Shown one piece after another: positions 18,759-27,746 of a stretch of DNA of 64,000 nt. Both the position numbers and the translations under genes were made by a program. Positions within the stretch are counted from its first letter, which is position 1. Every line of letters begins with the position of its first letter. A model generated the notes under the pieces. The model was not told where the DNA came from. It worked only from the letters and a program-made list of their open reading frames with translations, and did no database searches. Source of the stretch: Bacteroidaceae bacterium (GTDB taxonomy: Bacteria; Bacteroidota; Bacteroidia; Bacteroidales; Bacteroidaceae). The DNA lies in NCBI GenBank assembly GCA_017619585.1, contig JAFZSA010000034.1, forward strand, positions 62,001 through 126,000, in the 5' to 3' direction.

Positions 18759-19628
18759 TTACTTCTCGATGCCAACAAGCTCAATCTTGAAGATCAGGCA
18801 AGAGAAAGGCTTGATCTTGCCAGCCTCACCGCTTGCATAAGCCTGCTCCTGAGGAATGTAAACCATCCATGTAGAACCTACAGGCATGTGAGTAAGAGCG
18901 GTCTTCCAACCGGGGATAACCTGATTGCAACGGAAAGTTGTGGGCTCGCCGCGCTGGTAGCTGCTGTCGAAGACAGTATCGTTGATAAGCTTACCTTCGT
19001 AGTTAACCTTTACAACGTTGGTGTCAGCGGGAATCTCGCCAGTACCCTCGGTGAGAACCTCGTAGTAGATGCCATCGCCCAGGCTCTTAACGCCGTCCTT
19101 CTTGGCAATCTTCTTCATGAACTCCTGACAAGCCTTCTTGTTCTCGCCATACAATTTCTCCATCTGCTTAGCCTTGATGCTCTGCATCATAGACTCGCGG
19201 GTTGATGTAGCCTCCTCAACAGACATCAGGCCACCCTTCTCCAAGGTACCTGCTACGAAACCTGCCAAGAGGTTCTTCAGGCTGATGGTCTGAGTGCTGT
19301 CCTCGCCAAATACCTCGTAGTTGATGCCCTTAACCCACTGCTGGCTAATCATCTGACCGATACGAAGACCTGCATAGTAAGCTGTCTTCTTCTTGTCGTC
19401 ACCTGCGTTTGCACCTTCGTTCAAACCCTTGATAAACTCGTTGATGTATGTAGTATCAACGCCTTCGCGCTGTACCAAATACTCCTTCAGACCCTGAGTC
19501 TGAGACATACCGAAAGCATAGCTCAAGGTATCTACATCGGTTTTCAAATCAGCCTTGGGGGTTCCATTACCACAAGAGCTCATGATGGCAGCCAGAGCAA
19601 CGGCTGCAATAACAGAAATCTTTTTCAT
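18759..19628 (-). CDS. FKBP-type peptidyl-prolyl isomerase (lipoprotein)
   Basis: 289 residues. The start MKKISVIAAVALAAIMSSC is a lipoprotein signal (lipobox MSSC). A Mip-type N-terminal domain ('YAFGMSQTQGLKEYLVQREGVDTTYINEFIKGL') is very close in wording to the neighbouring paralog, showing duplication. The FKBP domain ('VVKVNYEGKLINDTVFDSSYQRGEPTTFRCNQVIPGW') is complete. Membrane-anchored foldase of the envelope. Middle gene of the FKBP operon. Confidence 0.93.
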   Translation of the reverse strand: MKKISVIAAVALAAIMSSCGNGTPKADLKTDVDTLSYAFGMSQTQGLKEYLVQREGVDTTYINEFIKGLNEGANAGDDKKKTAYYAGLRIGQMISQQWVKGINYEVFGEDSTQTISLKNLLAGFVAGTLEKGGLMSVEEATSTRESMMQSIKAKQMEKLYGENKKACQEFMKKIAKKDGVKSLGDGIYYEVLTEGTGEIPADTNVVKVNYEGKLINDTVFDSSYQRGEPTTFRCNQVIPGWKTALTHMPVGSTWMVYIPQEQAYASGEAGKIKPFSCLIFKIELVGIEK

Positions 19629-19665
19629 TGTTTTATATTTTTGTTTTATTAATTATTTTTCTGAA

Positions 19666-20250
19666 TTACAATACTTTTATCAGCTCTACGTCAAATACCA
19701 GTGTGCTGTATGGAGGAATCTGTGCTCCGGCACCACGCTCACCGTATGCCAGCAGGTAGGGGATGTGGAAACGGTACTTGGCACCCTCCTTCATCAGCTG
19801 AACACCTTCTGTCCATCCGGGGATTACCTGATTCAGGCCGAAGTCGGCAGGCTCGCCACGCTTGTAGCTGCTGTCAAAGACTGTACCGTCTAACAAGCGA
19901 CCCTCGTAATGGCAACGAACAGTATCCGTAGCCTTGGGGCTCTTACCGGTTCCCTCTGTCAGCACCTCGTACTGCAAGCCGCTCTTGGTCTGTGTTACAC
20001 CGTCGCGTTTAGCGTTTTGCTCAAGATATACCTTACCTTCAGCTATAGCGTTCTGTGCCTGTTCTTTCTCTTTTTTCTGGAAATACTCGTTCAGCATCAT
20101 CTGAGCCTCCTGGCTGGTCATGGCAGTATCCTTGCCTGACATCACATCGCTGATACTCTTAGCGAAATCTTCGATACTGAAATCCTCAATGTTCATGCTT
20201 TTGAGCTGATGGCCAATGCCAAGGCCCAAAGCGTAGCTAATTTTGTTCAT
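19666..20250 (-). CDS. FKBP-type peptidyl-prolyl isomerase (cytoplasmic form)
   Basis: 194 residues, no signal peptide. The short helical FKBP_N part ('SYALGLGIGHQLKSMNIEDFSIEDFAKSI') is followed by a complete FKBP domain ('DTVRCHYEGRLLDGTVFDSSYKRGEPADFGLNQVIPGW'). First gene of the three-paralog operon: one cytoplasmic, one lipid-anchored and one exported foldase made together. Confidence 0.93.
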   Translation of the reverse strand: MNKISYALGLGIGHQLKSMNIEDFSIEDFAKSISDVMSGKDTAMTSQEAQMMLNEYFQKKEKEQAQNAIAEGKVYLEQNAKRDGVTQTKSGLQYEVLTEGTGKSPKATDTVRCHYEGRLLDGTVFDSSYKRGEPADFGLNQVIPGWTEGVQLMKEGAKYRFHIPYLLAYGERGAGAQIPPYSTLVFDVELIKVL

Positions 20251-20279
20251 TCTTAGAATACATTTACTATTATGCGGCG

Positions 20280-20287
20280 CAAAATTA
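20280..20287 (-). promoter_or_regulatory. -7 box of the FKBP operon
   Basis: TAATTTTG on the minus strand, 30 bp upstream of the first FKBP ATG. Confidence 0.5.
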
Positions 20288-20331
20288 ATACATTTTATTT
20301 ATCTGAAAGGCAATAGTAACAATTTTTTTAT

Positions 20332-20339
20332 TATTTTTG
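20332..20339 (+). promoter_or_regulatory. -7 box of the sirtuin/kinase operon
   Basis: TATTTTTG, 32 bp before the sirtuin ATG at 20372 and inside any longer reading of that gene. Confidence 0.5.
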
Positions 20340-20371
20340 CACATTATTATTATATAAAGAGACAAGGTTTT

Positions 20372-21082
20372 ATGAAAATTGTTGTGTTAACAGGGGCTGG
20401 TATGAGTGCTGAAAGCGGTGTCAGCACGTTTCGCGACAGTGGCGGATTGTGGGATCAGTATAATGTGGAAGACGTGGCTACGCCTGAGGGCTGGATGCGT
20501 AATCCGAAGATGGTGACAGATTTCTATAATAATCTGCGCGTACAGATTCTACAGAAGGAACCTTGTCTGGGTCACCGCCTGGTAGCGGAACTGGAGAAGA
20601 AATACGATGTGACGGTTGTCACCCAGAACGTAGATGACCTGCACGAAAGAGCTGGCAGTACCAATGTGATTCATCTGCATGGCGAACTGATGAAGGTTAC
20701 CAGCAGCCGTAATCCTAATGATGCGCGTTGCATCCGTACCCTTGATAAAGAGCATCTTGTTGTTAAGATGGGCGATTGTGCCGAAGACGGCAGTCAGTTG
20801 CGCCCCTTTATCGTGTGGTTCGGCGAAGCAGTTCCAGAGATAGAGCGTGCTGCCGTGGAATGTATGAAGGCCGATATCTTTATTATTATAGGAACCAGTC
20901 TGAATGTCTATCCTGCAGCAGGACTTACACAATACGTACCCGCAACGACCCCTATCTATCTGATAGATCCTAAGCCTGTTCAGTGGAATGCTGACAGACC
21001 CTTCCGTCATATCATGAAAGGAGCCAGTCAGGGGATGCAGGAACTTATGGAAGAGATAGGAAAACCCTTGAAGCAACAGTAA
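20372..21082 (+). CDS. cobB: Sirtuin NAD-dependent protein deacylase
   Basis: 236 residues from the ATG at 20372 (MKIVVLTGAGMSAESG); a longer in-frame start at 20243 would overlap the promoter. Removes acyl groups from lysines using NAD. The NAD motif 'GAGMSAESGVSTFRDSGGLW', 'TQNVDDLHERAG' and catalytic His in 'IHLHGEL' are all present, as are 'IVWFGEAVP' and 'GTSLNVYPAAGL'. The zinc module is reduced: only two cysteines ('DARC' and 'GDC') remain where classic members have four, so structural zinc may be absent. Twelve bases separate it from the nucleoside kinase. Confidence 0.93.
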   Translation: MKIVVLTGAGMSAESGVSTFRDSGGLWDQYNVEDVATPEGWMRNPKMVTDFYNNLRVQILQKEPCLGHRLVAELEKKYDVTVVTQNVDDLHERAGSTNVIHLHGELMKVTSSRNPNDARCIRTLDKEHLVVKMGDCAEDGSQLRPFIVWFGEAVPEIERAAVECMKADIFIIIGTSLNVYPAAGLTQYVPATTPIYLIDPKPVQWNADRPFRHIMKGASQGMQELMEEIGKPLKQQ

Positions 21083-21094
21083 CAGACAAGATAC

Positions 21095-22795
21095 ATGGAT
21101 TATACCAGCACAGCATACAAAGAGAACGAGGAACAGAAAGTAAGATTGGTGCACATACGTTGCAAGAACACCGGCGAGATGATAAGCGTTCCGTTTGGGA
21201 GCACACTCTCTGAGGTGTTCGAGGCTGCGGCCTTTGATATGTCTTACGGACCGGTTTGTGCCTGTGTCAACAATAAGGTTCAGGGAATGAACTACAGGTT
21301 CTATAACAACAAAGACGTGAACTTCCTGAGTCTGCATAGTCCTAGTGGTATGCGTACTTATACCAGGACTTTGTTCTTTGTGTTGGCAAAGGCTGTCGAA
21401 GACCTCTTTCCGCAAGGTCAGCTCATTATAGGTGCTCCGGTAAGCAGGGGCTATTATTGTGAGTTGCGTGTAGGTAGAGCCGTTCAGCCCGCTGATGTGG
21501 AGCGTATCAGTAATCGTATGCAAGAGATTATTGATGCCGATATGCCCATCCATCGCATTCAGTGTCCTATAGAGGATGCTATTGCAATTTTCCAAAGTAG
21601 GGGCATGACCAGTAAGGTACAGCTTCTGGAGAGTCAGGACAGTCTTTATACCTATTATTATAAGTTAGATAGTAGCATAGATTATTTCTATGGTCCTCTG
21701 CTTACCCATACCGGTCTGTTGCACCTTTTCAGCCTGACACCGTTCTATGATGGTCTTCTCCTCCGAATTCCTAATGAAAAAGATCCTTCGGTACTGGAGA
21801 CATTCGTGGAGCAGAAGAAGATGCTGGGTGTAATACGCGAGCACCAACAGTGGCAGGATATCTTGCGTGTCCGTACAGTAGGAGAATTCAACAAGGCTAT
21901 CTTGGCAGGAAGAGCAACAGACCTCATCAACGTCAGTGAGGCACTGCAGGCAAAGAGACTCTCGGATATTGCTGATGAGATAGCCCTCCGTAAAGCCCGT
22001 CTGGTACTGATTGCAGGTCCCAGTAGTAGCGGAAAGACAACAACGGCCAAACGTCTGGCAATCTTGATGATGGCCTGCGGACTGCGTCCCTATACCCTGA
22101 GCACGGATGACTATTTTGTAAACCGTGTGGATACTCCCAAGGATGAGAATGGTGAGTACGACTTTGAATGTATCGGGGCTGTGGATACGAAGCTCTTCAA
22201 TGAGCAGATGAATGCTATTCTGCGAGGCGAGGAGGTTGAACTGCCCAGATATGATTTCCCGACGGGCAAACGTGTGTACGAAGGCCGTAAGTTGCAGATA
22301 GGTCCAACTGATGTTATCATTCTGGAAGGAAACCATGCGTTGAATCCCATTCTTACACAGCAGATTCCTGAGGAGCAGAAGTATCGTATGTATGTCTCTG
22401 CCCTTACCACTATACAGCTGGACGACCACAACCATATCTCAACAGTTGATATACGGTTGGTGCGTCGTATCCTTCGTGACTTCCGATACCGTGGTTATTC
22501 GGCAGTAGAGACCATCAGGCGCTGTCCCAGTGTGAAGGCTGGCGAGGAGAAGTGGATTTTCCCCTATCAGGAGTTGGCTGACGCAACCTTCAACAGTGCC
22601 CTTCTCTATGAATTGGGTGTTATCCGCGACAGGGTGCTGCCCATCCTTGAGCAGGTTCCTGAACGTGCTGTTGAATATGCCGAGGCAACCAGATTGCGTA
22701 AGTTCCTGAACTACTTCCGTGGTATTCCCGGCAATCAGGTTCCACCGACTTCTCTGTTGCGTGAGTTTGCAGGAGGAAGCTCATTTAAGTATTAA
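21095..22795 (+). CDS. Nucleoside (uridine-type) kinase with TGS-like N-terminus
   Basis: 566 residues. The N-terminal ~80 residues ('GEMISVPFGSTLSEVFEAA...VCACVNNKVQGMNYRFYNNKDVNFL') look like the TGS/ThrRS-type domain, followed by a ThrRS-editing-like part to about residue 200. From residue 300 comes a uridine kinase/phosphoribulokinase P-loop domain: 'LIAGPSSSGKTTTAKRL' (Walker A), 'LSTDDYFVNR' and 'ILEGNHALNP'. It presumably phosphorylates a nucleoside; the exact substrate is uncertain. In operon with the sirtuin. Confidence 0.88.
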   Translation: MDYTSTAYKENEEQKVRLVHIRCKNTGEMISVPFGSTLSEVFEAAAFDMSYGPVCACVNNKVQGMNYRFYNNKDVNFLSLHSPSGMRTYTRTLFFVLAKAVEDLFPQGQLIIGAPVSRGYYCELRVGRAVQPADVERISNRMQEIIDADMPIHRIQCPIEDAIAIFQSRGMTSKVQLLESQDSLYTYYYKLDSSIDYFYGPLLTHTGLLHLFSLTPFYDGLLLRIPNEKDPSVLETFVEQKKMLGVIREHQQWQDILRVRTVGEFNKAILAGRATDLINVSEALQAKRLSDIADEIALRKARLVLIAGPSSSGKTTTAKRLAILMMACGLRPYTLSTDDYFVNRVDTPKDENGEYDFECIGAVDTKLFNEQMNAILRGEEVELPRYDFPTGKRVYEGRKLQIGPTDVIILEGNHALNPILTQQIPEEQKYRMYVSALTTIQLDDHNHISTVDIRLVRRILRDFRYRGYSAVETIRRCPSVKAGEEKWIFPYQELADATFNSALLYELGVIRDRVLPILEQVPERAVEYAEATRLRKFLNYFRGIPGNQVPPTSLLREFAGGSSFKY

Positions 22796-22960
22796 TGCCC
22801 CCTCCGGCTCCCCGAGGGGAGGGGAAATTCAAAATTCAAAGAGCAAAATTCAAACTTCAAAGAGCAAAATTCAAAATTCAAAGAGCAAAATCCGATAACC
22901 GATAACCGATAACCAATAATCAATAACCAATAACCAATAATCAATAACCAATAACCAATC
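22796..22960. repeat. Palindrome plus long 7-bp repeat array
   Basis: Directly after the kinase stop comes a C/G palindrome (CCCCTCCGGCTCCCCGAGGGG). About 135 bp in strict 7-bp register follow: AATTCAA, ACTTCAA and AGAGCAA units, then CCGATAA, CCAATAA and TCAATAA units. The unit sequence changes along the array but the period does not. It is the longest such array in the window. Confidence 0.9.
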
Positions 22961-22984
22961 TTGAAGTATAATAACCAATCCATT

Positions 22985-25900
22985 ATGACAAAGAGAATTA
23001 AAATGCTGACGGCCATGCTTGCCTTGTTGGCATGCAGTGCCCTGGCACAAACAGAAGAACGTGTTTTTTATGTTGACTTCGGTCAGAACAATGTTACCAA
23101 CCAAGGGTTTCTGACCGATACGGATTCCAACGGCAATAAGTGGAATAACCTGCACGGTAAGGGAACCGCTGCGCCTGATAAAGCTTATGCCCTTACGCAG
23201 ACAGACCTTGTCTGTGCCGATGGTACTTCTTCCAGCATTGTCCTGCAGCTAGGAACCACCTTCTCAACCAATGGCTATAGTAATGGAGGCTTGCAGTCGC
23301 CCAAAAAGGCACTGTTGGGCGATTTGGCCATTCAGTCAGCTACTCAGGACTATATCTTTATGGAGGGCTCTCAGGACTATGGCGTGCTGCACTTTACCGG
23401 TTTGAATCCCGAGAAGGCATACCAGTTTTATAGCTTCGGAAGCCGTACCTCTACAGACGAGCGTTCAGCCTACTTTACCTTCAGCGGTGAGAATGTCTGG
23501 ACAGGCGAGATGCAGATGGGCGGTACTCAGATAGGTGATGGAGGGTATAATGGCAATAACAACAAGATTCTGGTTTCCGAACCCGTATTCCCTGACAGTA
23601 TAGGCAATATAGACCTTACTATCTGCAAGAAGACAAAGGGTGCTATGGTGTACCTGAACTGCATGAAGGTAGTTGAGCTGGGTGACTTGGCACGTCCTCA
23701 TCAGGAATTGAAATTGACACAGAGATTCTATATCGATTTTGGTGAGACCAGTAATACATCACGCGGACGTCAGACTACTGCCAAGGACAAGAATGGCAAC
23801 TACTGGACGAATCTCTCATCGGGTAGTAGTTCCAGCAACACTATTACGGCCAAGACTGTTGCAATGAGGAATGCCGCAGGAAGTACAACATCAAAATACC
23901 GACTGGTAACAACATGCAACCAATACACCAACGGCATCAGCGCGGGTGGTAACAACAGTCCATCGGAGGAGATGTTGGGTGACCTGGCCATACAGACAGC
24001 TACAGAGGACTATATGTTCATTGATAACGGAGACTGTCGCCCCTTTAAGTTCACCAATCTGAACGTTGACAATTGCTACAAGCTCTACATTTACGGTTCC
24101 CGTAATCATACAGACAACCGCATTACCCAGTACAATATAGAGGGGCAACGTACATGGAGTGGTGGTCAGGTGACATCAGGCAACAGCGTAGGCGGTGAGG
24201 GTAACAATGGCAATGTCCGTAACATCCTCATAACAGACTACATCTATCCTAACCGTAAGGGCGAGATTGTTGTCAACTTCCAGCGTGTGACAGGTATGGC
24301 GCATATCAGTGTCATGAAAGTGGAGGAATATACGGGTGGTGTGCGTCCCGAAGAGCCATTGGAATTGACAGAGCTGACACTTTCCGGCAATGCCGAAGAT
24401 GCTATGTTCAAGAATGTTGGTTCCAATACATATCAGACTTATGCCAGACTGACCAAGGGAACGTTCCAACTTACCGGAAAGACACCTGACGGAGATGTCG
24501 TACTCTCCAGTACAGGTGACGGCACCTTTGATGTTGCAGGCGATGAGGCTCCTGTGGCTTTCAGTGTAGAGAAGGACTGCGTGGCCCGTATTACCGTGAA
24601 TGCCAACAATCAGACAGTTGAAGTGCTGCCTGTAACCATGCATGTAAGGGGTAATATTGGAGCAGGTAATCCCCAGATAGCATACAAGGCAAATGGCGTA
24701 TGGGAGTCTGAGATAACACTGAAGGAGACTGCCTCGCAGCAGTGGGTGGACAAGACTATGTACTTTGCCTTGAACAATACGGATAATCTGGCCATCAAGC
24801 GTCTCAAGAACGCCTCTTCACGATATGTTCTGGGCATGGCATCAAACGGTCAGGACGTTGAGAATATCTACCAGAACGCAGGTACCTACACCATTACGGT
24901 GGATATGGCAAACGGTGTCTACAATATCTCTGCTCCCATCGATGAGAATCGCATCTCGGTCTTCGGTTCCAGTGTAGCCAACGGTCAGGGCGCAACGGAT
25001 TACAAGGGCTATCGTTATCTGTATGGTCAGCATCTGATTCAGCGTTATGAGAAGGGATTGTCAGATACACGTTTCTATACTTCTAATGTATCTATCGGTG
25101 GTAATACCACTAATGCTTTATTGGGTAGGTATGATGATTTGATTCGTGACTTCGGTCGTTATGTTATCTTCGGTCTTTCTTTGGGCAACGAGGGAATTCA
25201 CGGGGCCAGCGACCAGAATGCCATCTTTACTCAGTGGAGAGATAATATGCTGAAACTTATTAAGATGGTTCGTGCCGATGGTAAGATTCCTGTGGTTATG
25301 AACAATTATACACGTGGCGACTATAATGCAAGCGACTACAGTTATGTAAAGAAACTGAATCTGCTTATCCATGAGTGGGACGTGCCTTCTTTCAATTGCC
25401 TGGGATCCATTGACAAAGGCGACGGCACATGGGCTGACGGCTATGTGTCAGATACTTATCATCAGAATACCGAGGGTCATTACGAGTTCTTCTGCTCTAT
25501 GATTCCTTCTCTCTTTGATGCTCTGAAGGCAGGGAAAGCTATGCCTAAGCGTACTACTACCAAGAGCATGAGGCTGACAGAGGAAAAGACTGTACATTTC
25601 AACCCCGAAGGGACTACGCATCCCTTTACTGTTACTGCCCGTGTAAAGGGTGGACAGGGACAGGTGTTGCGTGTACGTTGTTCTGTTGGAGATGTAACAG
25701 TGACCATTACGCCTGATGGTTATGTGCGCCTTGCTACTCCATCGGGTGGAACCCTTACCAGCACCAAAGCCATTACGGATACCAATTGGCACAATATCAC
25801 ACTTACCAGCTACTATGCCCAGAAGCGCACTCTGCTTTATCTGGATAAAGTCAGTGCAGGAGTTCTTGACGAACGTCTGGGCGATGTTCAGGAAGTGGTG

Positions 25901-26230
25901 CTAGGCGGCTCTACACGTGATGTGTCTGAGCTTGTGTTCTGGCGTTCTGCCATGACGCCCGATGAGGTAACTGCCCATTGCAATGGTAAGATGCTGAAAT
26001 CCAGCTTGGAAATCTATGTCCCCATGGATGCAGAGGGTGGACTGGAGAACCTTGCGCAGAGTACCAATACGGTTAGAATGGTTGTTGATGAGGTTGTGGG
26101 CTTGGAGCACCTTCCTGATTCCAATAAGGACTCTGGTAGTACTTCTGTTTACAACATAACGGGTCAGAGTATAGCAAAAGCCCAACGTGGTGTCAATATC
26201 ATTGGCGGCAAAAAGGTTGCCATAAAGTAA
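22985..26230 (+). CDS. Multidomain secreted SGNH-hydrolase-like protein
   Basis: 1,081 residues from the ATG at 22985, which gives a signal peptide (MTKRIKMLTAMLALLACSALAQ). Two tandem copies of one domain follow at about 25-230 and 240-440 ('VFYVDFGQNN...GNKWNNL' and 'RFYIDFGETSN...GNYWTNL'). A starch-module-like linker and an SGNH esterase domain at ~650-850 come next ('ISVFGSSVANGQG' with candidate Ser, 'GLSLGNEGIHG', 'DTYHQNTEGH'). A LamG/concanavalin-like domain follows, then the 'YNITGQS...RGVNIIGGKKVAIK' tail. Most likely a cell-surface glycan-binding esterase. It stands near GH20, a second esterase and GH95. Confidence 0.75.
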   Translation: MTKRIKMLTAMLALLACSALAQTEERVFYVDFGQNNVTNQGFLTDTDSNGNKWNNLHGKGTAAPDKAYALTQTDLVCADGTSSSIVLQLGTTFSTNGYSNGGLQSPKKALLGDLAIQSATQDYIFMEGSQDYGVLHFTGLNPEKAYQFYSFGSRTSTDERSAYFTFSGENVWTGEMQMGGTQIGDGGYNGNNNKILVSEPVFPDSIGNIDLTICKKTKGAMVYLNCMKVVELGDLARPHQELKLTQRFYIDFGETSNTSRGRQTTAKDKNGNYWTNLSSGSSSSNTITAKTVAMRNAAGSTTSKYRLVTTCNQYTNGISAGGNNSPSEEMLGDLAIQTATEDYMFIDNGDCRPFKFTNLNVDNCYKLYIYGSRNHTDNRITQYNIEGQRTWSGGQVTSGNSVGGEGNNGNVRNILITDYIYPNRKGEIVVNFQRVTGMAHISVMKVEEYTGGVRPEEPLELTELTLSGNAEDAMFKNVGSNTYQTYARLTKGTFQLTGKTPDGDVVLSSTGDGTFDVAGDEAPVAFSVEKDCVARITVNANNQTVEVLPVTMHVRGNIGAGNPQIAYKANGVWESEITLKETASQQWVDKTMYFALNNTDNLAIKRLKNASSRYVLGMASNGQDVENIYQNAGTYTITVDMANGVYNISAPIDENRISVFGSSVANGQGATDYKGYRYLYGQHLIQRYEKGLSDTRFYTSNVSIGGNTTNALLGRYDDLIRDFGRYVIFGLSLGNEGIHGASDQNAIFTQWRDNMLKLIKMVRADGKIPVVMNNYTRGDYNASDYSYVKKLNLLIHEWDVPSFNCLGSIDKGDGTWADGYVSDTYHQNTEGHYEFFCSMIPSLFDALKAGKAMPKRTTTKSMRLTEEKTVHFNPEGTTHPFTVTARVKGGQGQVLRVRCSVGDVTVTITPDGYVRLATPSGGTLTSTKAITDTNWHNITLTSYYAQKRTLLYLDKVSAGVLDERLGDVQEVVLGGSTRDVSELVFWRSAMTPDEVTAHCNGKMLKSSLEIYVPMDAEGGLENLAQSTNTVRMVVDEVVGLEHLPDSNKDSGSTSVYNITGQSIAKAQRGVNIIGGKKVAIK

Positions 26231-26239
26231 AAATAAAAA

Positions 26240-26267
26240 GAGAGCTTGTCCCGCTGGGCAAGCTCTC
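26240..26267 (-). terminator. Terminator between converging genes
   Basis: GAGAGCTTG / CAAGCTCTC arms with an inner CCC/GGG, followed on the minus strand by TTTTTATTTTT. It ends the TMEM43-family gene and can hinder read-through from the plus-strand gene, though the T-run on that side is weak. Confidence 0.75.
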
Positions 26268-26272
26268 ATCAT

Positions 26273-27619
26273 TTACTGCTTGTTTGTCAGTTGTTTTAGT
26301 TTCTCCTTTCCTTTAAAGGCAAATACCCAAATGAGGAAGCCTGCAATAGCCAGCAGGGCAATACCGATAAGAGGTCGGTAGAACAGCCAGGCCAATGCTA
26401 TGATGATGAGCGACCAAACCAGGCCAACCACAAAGCAGACAATTCCCACTCCGAATCCGAAGATGTTGGCAACGAAGGGGACAACCTTCAGAATGGTCTC
26501 AAAGATAGCCAAAATGCCTCTCAGACCGGCAATGATAAGGAGAATTCCTATAATACGCAGAATCCATGTCAGCATATTGTTGGCTTCATGTTCAGCCTCA
26601 AAGATCTCTGCAGCATCCTTTTTGCCCATCACAAGGGTCTGGAAACGCTTTCCGTTCCTAGCCTTGAAGGGCTTGAAGGTATCGCCGTCTACCTGTGAGA
26701 TGATGGTCACTTTGGCAGGCACAATAACCTCCCAGGTTACTCGCACATCGCCTATTTCGGGGGAGCCGGGTACACGTCCGTAGTACAGCATATTGCCAGC
26801 CTGATGTATATATTCCAATGCAACCTTGTTGCCGGCATTAGCCAGCAGACTGTCTGTGGCAGCCTGAATAGAATCATTAATAGCCTGGATGGAATCGTTT
26901 GCGGCCTTTACGGAATCTGTGGCAGCTGTTGGCTGTTCGGGTTCTTGGGCTGTCTTGGCACGACCGTAAAAACGTTCGTATGCTTCCTTGGCATTTCTAT
27001 CCAGTTCCTTCAGCATATCCTCGTTTATGGCCAAATCATAAGGCTCGTTTGACGAGATGCAATTAATCAATCCGTCATTCAGCTTATAGGCACCAAAAGA
27101 AACGTTTGCAGCCCATACTTCCTCGGGCTCTACGGTTGTCAGCACCATGTTCTTCTGTTGGTATGCCGGATCCTTAAATTCGGCAGACTCTACGGGCTGG
27201 GGAGTCCATTCCTTGGAATAGGTATATGTAGTTGTGACAACCTCTTTGCCACCAAGCTTGTCCTCCCTTTTCTCCTGTGCATGCTCAACCCACTGGTAGT
27301 ATTCAACTCTACGCTTCAGTGCAATAGCTTTGGCACCTATGCCAAATTGGTTGTCTGTAAGAGAATCTTCCGTTGTTGCTAGAGCTGTGGCACAAACCAG
27401 TTCACCCTCCAGTGAGGCGTCTTTCTTGTTGGGGTTCTCCATCTCAACGCAAGCCTTTTCTGCATCGTTCAGCATCTTGTCTGTCTTAACGGCTCGTCCC
27501 TCGTTCCACCACAACAGTGCTGTGGCAAGGCAGAAGAGGATGAGACCTGAGAAGATTCCTTTGAAGGAGCTTCCTACGCGTGTTCCATAACCGGTTGTCT
27601 TCACTTCTTGGTAAGCCAT
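26273..27619 (-). CDS. TMEM43-family membrane protein
   Basis: 448 residues. One N-terminal membrane helix (about residues 20-42, 'GIFSGLILFCLATALLWWNEG') and three to four closely packed C-terminal helices (from about residue 345, 'WILRIIGILLIIAGLRGILAIFETIL' onward) bracket a large extracytoplasmic region. The pattern 'LLWWNEGRAV', 'SEW/EWTPQPVESAEFKDP' and 'GDVRVTWEVIVPAKVTIISQ' matches the TMEM43 (LUMA) family, better known from eukaryotes. The function in bacteria is unknown. Residues ~235-270 contain an 'S(V/I)xAxND' repeat (KAANDSIQAINDSIQAATDS), probably a coiled or disordered linker. Confidence 0.85.
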   Translation of the reverse strand: MAYQEVKTTGYGTRVGSSFKGIFSGLILFCLATALLWWNEGRAVKTDKMLNDAEKACVEMENPNKKDASLEGELVCATALATTEDSLTDNQFGIGAKAIALKRRVEYYQWVEHAQEKREDKLGGKEVVTTTYTYSKEWTPQPVESAEFKDPAYQQKNMVLTTVEPEEVWAANVSFGAYKLNDGLINCISSNEPYDLAINEDMLKELDRNAKEAYERFYGRAKTAQEPEQPTAATDSVKAANDSIQAINDSIQAATDSLLANAGNKVALEYIHQAGNMLYYGRVPGSPEIGDVRVTWEVIVPAKVTIISQVDGDTFKPFKARNGKRFQTLVMGKKDAAEIFEAEHEANNMLTWILRIIGILLIIAGLRGILAIFETILKVVPFVANIFGFGVGIVCFVVGLVWSLIIIALAWLFYRPLIGIALLAIAGFLIWVFAFKGKEKLKQLTNKQ

Positions 27620-27689
27620 AATAATATGATTTAGTGTGTGATTTATAGTTTTCAGGGGGTAAAGTTACATTATTTATAAATTATTTTCG

Positions 27690-27697
27690 TACTTTTG
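27690..27697 (+). promoter_or_regulatory. -7 box of the GH20-esterase-GH95 operon
   Basis: TACTTTTG, 50 bp upstream of the GH20 ATG. Confidence 0.5.
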
Positions 27698-27746
27698 CTG
27701 CCAAATAACGTATAAAAACATCAATTTTATAACCTTTTATCGCTTT

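Noticed and set aside
20549..21595. 348-codon minus-strand open frame
   Set aside because: Antisense to the sirtuin and nucleoside kinase; no recognisable domain.
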